From JAMWZF01 sp041628615 (lineage in GTDB: Bacteria; Pseudomonadota; Alphaproteobacteria; Rhodobacterales; Rhodobacteraceae), in the NCBI GenBank assembly GCA_041628615.1, contig JBFKOW010000158.1, positions 1-7,754 of the forward strand: DNA of 7,754 nt, given 5' to 3'. Of the stretch, positions 1 through 7,129 are shown one piece after another (positions within the stretch are counted from its first letter, which is position 1; each line of letters starts with the position of its first letter). The position numbers and the translations under genes were made by a program. The notes below the pieces were generated by a model. It had not been told where the DNA came from and searched no databases. It worked only from the letters and a program-made list of their open reading frames with translations.

Positions 1-427
1 CGTCCCGGGCGGTCTTGTGGTCGGTGAAGTCGTAGCCGCGCAGCGCAAGGCCGAGGCTCAACTGCTCGATCCGGGCGGTGAATTCCGCAAGCACCAGGAG
101 CGGGCCGTCGCCGCGGGCCTTCGCCAGCGCCGCGCCGGCCTTGCGGGCCTCGGCCACGGTCGGCCGGCGCGGCAGCCTGACCACGATCACACCATCGGCA
201 GCGAGCGTGCCCGGAAAGGCGAGTTCCGCGGCCTCGCCGGTCTTCATCTTAGCGAACCGGGACGAGCCGAGAAAGCGGCTCAACCCCCGCCGCATCAGCG
301 CGTCGAGCCGCCGGCCGCCCTTGGCCAGCCGCCCCTCGGCATCGGCCAGCACGGCGATGCGGCCCGGACGGTCCTTCAGGTCGGCAATGTCGGTTTCGCT
401 GAAACGGATCTCGGCGGGACGGGTCAT
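1..427 (-). CDS. pepA: Leucyl (cytosol) aminopeptidase, N-terminal part, cut by window edge
   Basis: Reading the minus strand from an ATG at 427-425 gives an open frame of 142 codons that runs off the window without a stop. The protein begins MTRPAEIRFSETDI and ends in ALRGYDFTDHKTARD, the typical end of the N-terminal domain of M17 leucyl aminopeptidases (PepA). In this family the N-terminal domain is non-catalytic and supports hexamer assembly, while the C-terminal half, outside this window, carries the two-metal active site that releases N-terminal amino acids from peptides in the cytoplasm. An AAGAGG Shine-Dalgarno lies five bases before the ATG, which supports this start. The gene is divergent from lptF, as pepA is in E. 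coli. Overlapping plus-strand frames at 17-517 and 78-446 are shadows of it. The identification is firm; the active site cannot be checked here. Confidence 0.93.
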   Translation of the reverse strand, partial: MTRPAEIRFSETDIADLKDRPGRIAVLADAEGRLAKGGRRLDALMRRGLSRFLGSSRFAKMKTGEAAELAFPGTLAADGVIVVRLPRRPTVAEARKAGAALAKARGDGPLLVLAEFTARIEQLSLGLALRGYDFTDHKTARD

Positions 428-455
428 CGGGGCCTCTTGCGGTTGACGTGGGCAA

Positions 456-485
456 GGCCTAGCCCGGCCTGCGGCGCTTGGCCAG
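456..485 (-). promoter_or_regulatory. Candidate pepA promoter (weak)
   Basis: On the minus strand the sequence GGGCTAGGCC (plus 465-456) resembles the GCTA-type -10 element of alphaproteobacterial housekeeping promoters. CTGGCC (plus 485-480), 18 bases upstream, is a poor -35 match. Transcription starting about 7 bases past the -10 would leave a leader of roughly 20-25 bases before the pepA ATG at 427, enough for the AAGAGG ribosome site. It is inferred from position and partial motif match only. Confidence 0.3.
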
Positions 486-491
486 AAGCCG

Positions 492-520
492 TTTTCTCCC
501 CCCGGCAAATCGGCTAGCGT
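492..520 (+). promoter_or_regulatory. Candidate promoter of the lptF-rsmA operon (weak)
   Basis: CGGCTAGCGT at 511-520 contains a GCTA-type -10 element (TAGCGT at 515-520). Seventeen bases upstream, TTTTCT at 492-497 matches a TTGACA -35 at only three of six positions. The predicted start near 527 would give a leader of about 20 bases holding the lptF ribosome site. The intergenic region 428-546 must contain a promoter for this operon because pepA is divergent, but the exact element is inferred. I found no convincing operator, riboswitch or terminator hairpin in the region. Confidence 0.33.
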
Positions 521-531
521 CCGGCCAGCGC

Positions 532-539
532 AAGGAAGG
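532..539 (+). promoter_or_regulatory. Ribosome binding site that sets the lptF start
   Basis: AAGGAAGG lies seven bases before the GTG at 547. The open frame extends upstream to an ATG at 478, but that start has no comparable site and would add residues that do not look like an LptF N-terminus. This site therefore favours the GTG start. Confidence 0.75.
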
Positions 540-546
540 GGCCCAC

Positions 547-1695
547 GTGGCGCGGTTCGACCGATACATCCTGTCACAGCTCATGGTGCTGTTCGGCTTC
601 TTCAGCCTTGTGCTGATCCTCGTCTACTGGGTCAACAGGGCGGTGGCACTGTTCGACCAGCTGATCGCGGACGGCCAGTCGGCGGCGGTGTTCCTCGAAT
701 TCACCGCCCTGTCGCTACCCGGGATCATCCGCATCGTGCTGCCGCTGTCGGCCTTCGTGGCGGCGGTCTACGTCACCAACCGGATGAGCTCGGAATCGGA
801 ACTCGTCGTGGTGCAGGCCACCGGCTTCTCGCCGTTCCGGCTGGCCCGGCCGGTGTTCGTCTTCGGGATCATCGTGGCGCTGCTGGTGATGGCGCTGACC
901 CATTTCCTCGTGCCGCTCGCCGCCCGGCAGCTGGCCGAACGGCGGGCCGAGATCTCGCAGAACGTGACCGCGCGGATCCTCGCCGAGGGGCAGTTCCTCG
1001 ACCCCGCCGACGGGGTCACCGTCTACATCCGCGACATCACGCCCGAGGGCGAACTGCTCGACGTGATGCTGGTGGACCGCTCCGACCTCGACACCGGCGA
1101 GATCACGTATACCGCCGCCCGCGCCTACCTCGTGCGTACCGACCGGGGGCCGCAACTGGTGATGCGCGAGGGCATGGCCCAGACCCTGCGGCCCACCGAA
1201 ACGGGCGGTCCGCGCAGCCTGATCGTCACCACCTTCGACGACTTCGCCTATGACGTGGGCAGCCTGATCGCGCCGCCCGAGGCCGGCCCGCGCCGGATGC
1301 GCGAGGTGCCCACGATCGAACTGCTGGACCCCGATCCCGCGCTGGTCGAGGAGACCGGCCAGAGCCGCGCCGCGCTGATCGCCGAGGCGCATGACCGGTT
1401 CGGACAGGGACTGATCGCGGTGGTGGGGGCGCTGGTCGGCTTCGCGACCCTGATCTCGGGCGGGTTCAGCCGGTTCGGCGTCTGGCGGCAGGTGATCGCC
1501 GCGGTGGGCCTCGTCATCATCATCAAGATGGCCGAGACCTTCGGTGCCCGGCTGTCGCTGCAGAACCCGGCCTTCTGGCCCGCGGTCTACCTGCCCTTCG
1601 TGGTCGGCGCGGCGATGACGCTGGGCCTCCTGATCCACGCCGCCCGGCCCCGCCGGCCGCGCCCGTCCCGCGACGCCGCGGAGGCCGCGGCATGA
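547..1695 (+). CDS. lptF: LPS export ABC transporter permease LptF
   Basis: LptF pairs with LptG and the LptB ATPase dimer to extract lipopolysaccharide from the inner membrane and pass it to LptC and the periplasmic bridge. The protein is 382 residues from a GTG start (E. coli LptF is 366), beginning (M)ARFDRYILSQL. It shows the family layout: three N-terminal membrane segments near residues 10-32, 58-80 and 102-122, a periplasmic beta-jellyroll region near 123-250, then three membrane segments near 288-308, 315-333 and 343-367. The cytoplasmic tail is short and rich in Arg and Pro. The GTG is preferred over an in-frame ATG at 478 because it has a good ribosome site and starts just ahead of the conserved amphipathic N-terminus. 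The stop overlaps the lptG start by four bases. The call rests on membrane layout, N-terminal motif and pairing with lptG; swapping the LptF and LptG labels is unlikely. Confidence 0.95.
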   Translation: MARFDRYILSQLMVLFGFFSLVLILVYWVNRAVALFDQLIADGQSAAVFLEFTALSLPGIIRIVLPLSAFVAAVYVTNRMSSESELVVVQATGFSPFRLARPVFVFGIIVALLVMALTHFLVPLAARQLAERRAEISQNVTARILAEGQFLDPADGVTVYIRDITPEGELLDVMLVDRSDLDTGEITYTAARAYLVRTDRGPQLVMREGMAQTLRPTETGGPRSLIVTTFDDFAYDVGSLIAPPEAGPRRMREVPTIELLDPDPALVEETGQSRAALIAEAHDRFGQGLIAVVGALVGFATLISGGFSRFGVWRQVIAAVGLVIIIKMAETFGARLSLQNPAFWPAVYLPFVVGAAMTLGLLIHAARPRRPRPSRDAAEAAA

Positions 1696-2789
1696 TCCTG
1701 CACCGCTACTTCGCCCGCCGCTTCGCCACCACCTTCGCCGGGCTCGCCTTCGTGCTGTTCCTGGTGCTGCTGTTCTTCGACCTGATCGAGCACCTGCGGC
1801 GCTACACCGGCGACGGCGTGCCCTTCGGCGAGATCCTCGGCCTGACCCTGCTGAACCTGCCCGCCGGGTTCTACCGGATCCTGCCGCTGATCGTGATCCT
1901 GTCGACCATCGCGCTGTTCTTCTCGCTGGCGCGGTCCTCCGAGATGGTGGTGACCCGGGCGGCGGGGCGGTCGGCGCTCCGGGCGCTTATGGCGCCGGTC
2001 GCGGTGGCCTTCGCCATCGGGCTGCTGACGCTGGCGGTGTTGAACCCGATCGCCGCCGCGACGGCGCGGGAATACGACGCGCGGGTCGGCGTGCTGGCCG
2101 CGGGCGGCGACAGCGTGCTGGCGCTGAGCCGCGACGCGGTCTGGCTGCGCCAGGGCAATGCCGAGGGACAGATCGTGATCCGGGCCGACAGCGCCAACCT
2201 CGACGGTACCGAGCTGTGGGACGTGACATTCCTTGCCTTCCGGCCCTCGGGCGGGCCGCTCTACCGGGTCGAGGCCGAGGCCGCCCGTCTCACCCCGGGC
2301 GCGTGGGAACTGTCGGCGGCCAAGCGCTGGCCGCTGGCCAACACGCCCAACCCCGAGGCGGCCGCCGAGCGGCACGACACGCTGCGCATCCCTTCCACCC
2401 TGACCGCCGACCAGATCCGCGACAGCTTCGGCACCCCCGCCTCGGTGCCGATCTGGGAACTGCCGCGCTTCATCGAGCGGCTGCAGGAGGCCGGGTTTTC
2501 GGCCCGGCAGCACGCGGTCTGGTACCAGATGGAACTGGCGATGCCGGCCTTCCTCGTGTCGATGGTCCTGATCGGGGCCGGGTTCACCATGCGCCACCAG
2601 CGCGGCGGTCGGTCCGGGCTGATGGCGCTGATCGCGGTGCTGCTCAGCTTCGGGCTCTATTTCCTGCGCAACTTCGCCCAGATCCTCGGCGAGAACGGCG
2701 ACATCCCGGTCCTGCTCGCGGCCTGGGCGCCGCCGCTGGCCGCCATCGGGCTGAGCCTCGGCCTGCTGCTGCACCTGGAGGACGGATGA
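1692..2789 (+). CDS. lptG: LPS export ABC transporter permease LptG
   Basis: LptG is the second permease subunit of the LptB2FG complex and lines the inner-membrane LPS cavity together with LptF. The 365-residue protein starts MILHRYFARRFATTF, typical of LptG. It has membrane segments near residues 12-32, 55-76 and 98-120, a periplasmic jellyroll region near 125-270, and membrane segments near 282-300, 309-329 and 338-362. E. coli LptG is 360 residues, so it is full length. The ATG sits inside the lptF stop (ATGA, 1692-1695), with GGAGG at 1680-1684 seven bases before it, so it can load ribosomes directly as well as by coupling. Its own stop overlaps the lptD start in the same way. The cognate ATPase gene lptB and the bridge genes lptA and lptC are not in this window. 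Confidence 0.95.
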   Translation: MILHRYFARRFATTFAGLAFVLFLVLLFFDLIEHLRRYTGDGVPFGEILGLTLLNLPAGFYRILPLIVILSTIALFFSLARSSEMVVTRAAGRSALRALMAPVAVAFAIGLLTLAVLNPIAAATAREYDARVGVLAAGGDSVLALSRDAVWLRQGNAEGQIVIRADSANLDGTELWDVTFLAFRPSGGPLYRVEAEAARLTPGAWELSAAKRWPLANTPNPEAAAERHDTLRIPSTLTADQIRDSFGTPASVPIWELPRFIERLQEAGFSARQHAVWYQMELAMPAFLVSMVLIGAGFTMRHQRGGRSGLMALIAVLLSFGLYFLRNFAQILGENGDIPVLLAAWAPPLAAIGLSLGLLLHLEDG

Positions 2790-4906
2790 TCCGCGCCGCT
2801 CTCGCCGCGCTGGCGCTGCTGCTCTGGTCCGGGGCGGCGGCGGCGCAGGGCCTGGCGGCGACGCTGGTGGCCGACCGCATCTTCGTCTCGGCGGCCGGCG
2901 AACTCGTCGCCGAGGGCAATGTCGAGGTGTTCCACGACGGCACCCGGCTCTCGGCGGCGCGGGTGGTCTACGACCGGCGCGGCGACCGGCTGACCATCGA
3001 CGGCCCGATCCTCGTCGTCGCCGCCGACGGCACGATCTTCGAGGCGCGGCAGGCGGCGCTCGACCCGCGGCTGGAAACCGGCCTGCTGCTCGGCGCGCGG
3101 CTCGTGCTCGACCGGCAGCTTCAGCTTGCGGCCGGCCGCATCGACCGGGTCGAGGGGCGCTATTCGCAGCTCAGCGGCGTCGCCGCCACCTCCTGCCGGG
3201 TCTGCGACGGCCGCGCGCCGCTATGGGAGATCCGCGCGCGCCGCGTCACCCACGATGAGGAGGCCCGCCTGCTCTACTTCGAAGGCGCGCAGTTCCGGGT
3301 CGGCGGGGTGCCGGTCTTCTACCTGCCGCGCCTGCGGCTGCCGGACCCGACGCTGGACCGGGCGACCGGTTTCCTGATCCCGTCGATCCGGTCCACCGAC
3401 CGGCTCGGCATCGGCGTGCGGCTGCCCTATTTCCTGCGTCTCGGCAATGCCCGCGACCTGACGCTCACGCCCTACCTGTCGGCCGAGACCCGGACGCTGG
3501 GGCTGCGCTACCGGCAGGCCTTCGACACCGGCGCGGTGCAGATCGGCGGCGCGATCACCCGCGACACGCTCCTGCCCGACGAGACCCGCGGCTACGCCAC
3601 CGCCACCGGCGCCTTCGCGCTGCCAGGCGGCCTGCGGCTCGGCTTCGATCTCGAAGGGGTCAGCGACCGGGCCTACCTGCTCGATTACGGGCTGACCGAC
3701 ACCGATTTCCTCGCCAGCGAGATCGCGGTGTTCCGGGTCCGGGACAACGACTACCTGCGCGGCGCGCTGACCGTGTTCGAAAGCCTGCGCGCCGCCGACG
3801 ACAACGACCTTCTGCCCTCTGTTGTCGGCAAACTGGTCTACGAACGGCGGCTGCAGCCGCGGCCCTTCGGCGGCACCCTGACCTTCGACACCGGGTTCGA
3901 CGCGCTCTACCGGGCCGAGGACGGCGACGGGATCGGCCGCGACATGGCCCGGGCCGGGGCCGCCTTCGGCTGGCACGGGATCTGGATCGGGCCCGGCGGA
4001 CTGGTGGCGGAAGCCGATGCGCGGGCCGGGATCGACGTCTTCGCAGTGGAGCAGGACAGCGGCTTCGACAGCGCCACGACCCGCAGCCTGCTGGGCGCGG
4101 CCACCGTGCTGCGCTGGCCGCTGATCGCCCGCGGCGCGGGCGGCGCCACCCACCTGGTCGAGCCGGCGCTGCAGATCGCCTGGTCCGGGGTGCAGGGCAG
4201 CCCGGTCCCGAACGAGGACAGCGTGGTGGCCGATTTCGACGAGGGCAACCTGCTGTCGCTGAGCCGCTTCGCCGGCGAGGACGCGGTGGAGACCGGGCTG
4301 CGCGGCGCCGCCGGCCTGACCTGGACCCGGATCGGGCCGCGCGGCTGGCGCTCCACCCTCGGTTTCGGCCGGGTGCTCCGGCAGGATGCCGAGTCCCGGT
4401 TCTCGGACGGCACCGGGCTGGCCGGGCGGCGGTCGGACTGGCTTGTCGCCGGGCAGATCGATTTCGGCCAGGGTCTGGCGCTGGGCGTGCGAACGCTGGT
4501 GGACGACGCCGCCGACTTCCGGCGGACCGAGGCGCGGCTGGACTGGACCACAGACCGGCTGGGCCTCGCCGCGGCCTATGTCTTCCTGCCCTCGGATGCC
4601 GGCGAGGGGCGGGCCGAGGCGGTCTCGGAATGGACCTTCGACGCGGCCTACCGGATCAGCACGGCCTGGGCGGTGTCGGGCGCCGCCCGCTACGACCTCG
4701 TCGCCGACAGCCCGGCCAGCGCCCGGCTCGGCGTCGAGTGGCGCAACGAATGCGTCGAGGTGGGGCTTTCGGTCTCGCGCCGCTTCACCTCCTCGGCTAA
4801 TGTGACGCCATCGACGGACCTGGGCCTGTCGGTGGAGCTTCTGGGCTTTTCCGCCGGCGGCGCCCGGGCCGCACCGGCCCGCCCCTGCGGCGTGGCCGGG
4901 CGCTGA
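2786..4906 (+). CDS. lptD: LPS-assembly outer-membrane protein LptD
   Basis: LptD is the outer-membrane barrel that, with LptE, receives lipopolysaccharide from the periplasmic bridge and inserts it into the outer leaflet. The 706-residue protein opens with a signal peptide (MIRAALAALALLLW, likely cleaved after A20 in AAAA-QG). An LptA/OstA-like jellyroll domain follows at about 25-145, then a large barrel domain at about 190-688 rich in alternating beta-strand patterns. It has four cysteines: C137 and C140 as a CRVC motif in the N-terminal domain, C656 in the barrel, and C701 in the tail. E. coli LptD also has four, in a different layout. The open frame continues upstream to 2216, but that part overlaps lptG and does not look like LptD. 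The ATG at 2786 has GGAGGA at 2777-2782 and begins a clear signal peptide. At 784 residues E. coli LptD is longer, but about 700 is ordinary for this lineage. Confidence 0.97.
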   Translation: MIRAALAALALLLWSGAAAAQGLAATLVADRIFVSAAGELVAEGNVEVFHDGTRLSAARVVYDRRGDRLTIDGPILVVAADGTIFEARQAALDPRLETGLLLGARLVLDRQLQLAAGRIDRVEGRYSQLSGVAATSCRVCDGRAPLWEIRARRVTHDEEARLLYFEGAQFRVGGVPVFYLPRLRLPDPTLDRATGFLIPSIRSTDRLGIGVRLPYFLRLGNARDLTLTPYLSAETRTLGLRYRQAFDTGAVQIGGAITRDTLLPDETRGYATATGAFALPGGLRLGFDLEGVSDRAYLLDYGLTDTDFLASEIAVFRVRDNDYLRGALTVFESLRAADDNDLLPSVVGKLVYERRLQPRPFGGTLTFDTGFDALYRAEDGDGIGRDMARAGAAFGWHGIWIGPGGLVAEADARAGIDVFAVEQDSGFDSATTRSLLGAATVLRWPLIARGAGGATHLVEPALQIAWSGVQGSPVPNEDSVVADFDEGNLLSLSRFAGEDAVETGLRGAAGLTWTRIGPRGWRSTLGFGRVLRQDAESRFSDGTGLAGRRSDWLVAGQIDFGQGLALGVRTLVDDAADFRRTEARLDWTTDRLGLAAAYVFLPSDAGEGRAEAVSEWTFDAAYRISTAWAVSGAARYDLVADSPASARLGVEWRNECVEVGLSVSRRFTSSANVTPSTDLGLSVELLGFSAGGARAAPARPCGVAGR

Positions 4907-4934
4907 CGAGGCAATGGCAAGAACCGACCGACAC

Positions 4935-4941
4935 GACGAGG
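4935..4941 (+). promoter_or_regulatory. Ribosome binding site that sets the surA start
   Basis: GACGAGG lies five bases before the ATG at 4947. An identical GACGAGG at 4905-4911, overlapping the lptD stop, lies only two bases before an in-frame ATG at 4914, which is too close for normal initiation. This spacing, together with a proper signal peptide from 4947, decides for the downstream start. Confidence 0.6.
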
Positions 4942-4946
4942 CCGTC

Positions 4947-6167
4947 ATGCAGTACCTTCTCACCCTGGTCCGGGCCGCGATCGTGACGCTGGCGGCGGCG
5001 CTGCCCGCGGCGGCGCAAAGCCTGTTCTCCCCCGCAATCATCGTCAACGACCGGGTCGTCACCCGCTACGAGATCGACCAGCGCGAGCGGATGCTGCGGG
5101 TGTTCAACACCCCCGGCGACATCCCGGAACTGGCGGTCGAGCAGCTGATCGAGGACCGCCTGAAGATCCAGGCGCTCGACGCCGCGGGCCTGCGGCTGTC
5201 CGACGAGGGATTGCGCACCGCGATGGAGGAATTCGCCGGCCGGGCGAACCTGCCGCTGGAGGATTTCCTCCGCCTGCTGGGGCAGAACGGCGTCGGCGAG
5301 GAAACGCTGCGCGATTTCGTCAAGGTCGGCGTGAGCTGGCGCGATTTCGTGCGGTCGCGGTTCGGCGACCGGGCGCAGGTGAGCGAGGCCGAGATCGACC
5401 TCGCGCTCGGTCAGGCCGGCGGCTCCGGCGCGGCGATCGAGGTCCTGCTGTCCGAGATCATCATCCCTGCCCCGCCGCCGCGCGCCGCCGAAGCGCAGGC
5501 GATCGCCGAACGCATCTCGCGGCTGACCTCCTACGGCGCCTTCGAGGCCGAGGCGCGGCGGGTCTCGGCGCTGCCGTCCCGCGACCGGGGCGGGCGGCTG
5601 CCCTGGCTGCCGATCTCCAACTACCCGGCGGCGCTGCGCGGGCTGCTGCTCGGTCTCGCGCCGGGCGAAGTGACCCAGCCGATCCCGATCACCAACGGCA
5701 TCGCCCTGTTCCAGATGCGCGGCGTGCGCGAGGTGCCGCAGGCGGTGCCGGCCCCGGCGGCGATCGAATACGCGGCCTATTACATCGACGGCGGGCTGAG
5801 CGACGCGGCCCTCTCGCGCGCCGCCCGGGTGGCCGCCGAAGTGGACACCTGCGACGACCTTTACGGCGTGGCGAAAGGCCAGCCGGAAAGCGTGCTGGAA
5901 CGCGATACCCTGCCGCTGTCCGACATCCCGCAGGACGTCGCGCTGGAACTCGCCAAGCTCGACCCCGGCGAGGTCAGCTATGGCCTGACCCGGGCCGAGG
6001 GGCGCACCCTCGTCCTGCTGATGCTCTGCGGCCGCACCCCGTCGCTCGACGAGGCGCCGGACCGCGAGGCGCTGCGCAACCAGCTGCGCGCGCAGCGGCT
6101 TTCGGGCTACGCCGACGCGCTGCTGGCGGAACTGAGGGCCTCGGCCGACATCCGCTTCGTGGAATGA
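4947..6167 (+). CDS. surA: Periplasmic chaperone SurA (parvulin-type peptidyl-prolyl isomerase family)
   Basis: SurA escorts unfolded outer-membrane proteins, LptD among them, through the periplasm to the BAM complex. The 406-residue protein has a signal peptide at 1-23 (MQYLLTLVRAAIV, cleavage likely in AAA-QS). A SurA N-terminal helical chaperone region starting IIVNDRVVTRYEIDQ spans about 28-150. One recognisable parvulin-like domain spans about 165-265 and includes the G215-G216 turn. The C-terminal region at about 275-380 looks like a degenerate second parvulin domain and carries C302 and C361; a final helix completes the chaperone module. The position where many parvulins have His (SHILIP in E. 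coli SurA) is E170 (SEIIIP) here, so isomerase activity is doubtful while a chaperone role remains plausible. An in-frame ATG at 4914 would add 11 residues, but spacing and signal peptide favour 4947. Position directly after lptD matches the E. coli order. Confidence 0.93.
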   Translation: MQYLLTLVRAAIVTLAAALPAAAQSLFSPAIIVNDRVVTRYEIDQRERMLRVFNTPGDIPELAVEQLIEDRLKIQALDAAGLRLSDEGLRTAMEEFAGRANLPLEDFLRLLGQNGVGEETLRDFVKVGVSWRDFVRSRFGDRAQVSEAEIDLALGQAGGSGAAIEVLLSEIIIPAPPPRAAEAQAIAERISRLTSYGAFEAEARRVSALPSRDRGGRLPWLPISNYPAALRGLLLGLAPGEVTQPIPITNGIALFQMRGVREVPQAVPAPAAIEYAAYYIDGGLSDAALSRAARVAAEVDTCDDLYGVAKGQPESVLERDTLPLSDIPQDVALELAKLDPGEVSYGLTRAEGRTLVLLMLCGRTPSLDEAPDREALRNQLRAQRLSGYADALLAELRASADIRFVE

Positions 6168-7129
6168 CCGTCGCCGTCTCCTGCGGCGAACCCGCCGGGG
6201 TCGGCCCCGAGATCGCCGCCAAGGCCTGGGCCGCGCTTCGCGCCGAAGTGCCGATGCTGTGGATCGGCGACCCTTCCCACCTACCCGCCGGCACCCCCTG
6301 GCAGCCGGTCTCGGACCCCGCCGCGGCGGTCGCCCTGTCGGCCACCGCCCTGCCGGTGCTGGCCCGCGATTTCGGCCGGCCGGCGGTGCCCGGCGCACCC
6401 GATCCCGGCCACGCCGCGGGCGTCGTCGCGGCCATCGAGACCGGGGTCGGCCTGGTGCGGTCCGGCGCCTGCGACGCGCTGTGCACCGCCCCGATCCACA
6501 AGCAGGCGCTGATCGACGGGGCGGCATTCGCCTATCCGGGCCATACCGAGTTTCTCGCCCATCTCGCCGGGGTCGAGCGGGTGGTGATGATGCTCGCCTG
6601 CGCCGCGCTGCGGGTGGTGCCGGCGACGATCCATATCCCGCTGGCGGCGGTGCCGGGGGCGCTGAGCGCCGGGCTCCTGACCGAGACCATCGGGATCACC
6701 CACGCGGCCCTGCGGCGCGATTTCGGGGTCGACGTGCCCCGGCTGGCGGTCGCCGGGCTCAACCCCCATGCCGGCGAGGGCGGCAAGATCGGCACCGAGG
6801 ACCGCGACCTGATCGCGCCGGTGGTGGCCCGCTGCCGGGCGGCGGGACAGGACGTTTTCGGCCCGGTCTCGGCCGACACCCTGTTCCACCCGGCGGCCCG
6901 GGCCCGCTACGACGCGGCGATCTGCATGTATCACGACCAGGCGCTGATCCCGATCAAGACCATCGACTTCTCGGGCGGGGTCAACGTCACGCTGGGCCTG
7001 CCCTTCGTGCGGACCTCGCCGGATCACGGCACCGCCTTCGACATCGCCGGGACCGGCACCGCCGACCCGACCTCGATGATCGCGGCGCTGCGGATGGCAG
7101 CGGCGATGGTAGCGGCGCGGCGGCGATGA
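6164..7129 (+). CDS. pdxA: 4-hydroxythreonine-4-phosphate dehydrogenase PdxA
   Basis: PdxA oxidises 4-phosphonooxy-threonine with NAD(P) in the cytoplasm; the product loses CO2 to give 3-amino-2-oxopropyl phosphate, which PdxJ condenses with deoxyxylulose phosphate to make pyridoxine phosphate. The 321-residue protein begins MTVAVSCGEPAGVGPEIAAK, a form of the family's GDPAGIGPE opening. It contains TAPIHKQAL, YPGHTEFL, NPHAGEGG, MYHDQALIPIK and TSPDHGTAFDIAG. The three metal-binding histidines are H157, H202 and H257, with gaps of 45 and 55 residues, the same as H166, H211 and H266 in E. coli PdxA. The ATG lies within the surA stop (ATGA), and no Shine-Dalgarno is present at usable distance, so translation probably depends on ribosomes ending surA. 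Length is normal (E. coli PdxA has 329). No missing residues were seen. The paralogue PdxA2 is a less likely alternative given the surA-rsmA context. Confidence 0.97.
   Translation: MTVAVSCGEPAGVGPEIAAKAWAALRAEVPMLWIGDPSHLPAGTPWQPVSDPAAAVALSATALPVLARDFGRPAVPGAPDPGHAAGVVAAIETGVGLVRSGACDALCTAPIHKQALIDGAAFAYPGHTEFLAHLAGVERVVMMLACAALRVVPATIHIPLAAVPGALSAGLLTETIGITHAALRRDFGVDVPRLAVAGLNPHAGEGGKIGTEDRDLIAPVVARCRAAGQDVFGPVSADTLFHPAARARYDAAICMYHDQALIPIKTIDFSGGVNVTLGLPFVRTSPDHGTAFDIAGTGTADPTSMIAALRMAAAMVAARRR

Noticed and set aside
17..517. Plus-strand open frames at 17-517 and 78-446 that might be a gene upstream of lptF.
   Set aside because: They overlap the pepA fragment, which is recognisable on the minus strand, and have shadow-frame composition.
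478..546. ATG at 478 as the lptF start.
   Set aside because: No ribosome site precedes it, it would swallow the probable promoter and the AAGGAAGG site at 532-539, and the added residues do not resemble an LptF N-terminus.
2216..2785. A 190-codon in-frame extension upstream of lptD, giving an 896-residue open frame.
   Set aside because: It lies wholly inside lptG in another frame, has low-complexity Arg/Pro/Gly/Ala composition typical of GC-rich shadow frames, and would bury the clear signal peptide starting at 2786.
3221..6527. Very long minus-strand open frames (3221-5062, 613 codons; 4797-6527, 576 codons) and a similar one at 1587-2774.
   Set aside because: They are antisense to lptD, surA/pdxA and lptG, with compositions dominated by Arg, Gly, Pro, Gln and His and no recognisable domain. 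Long antisense frames are expected at this GC content.
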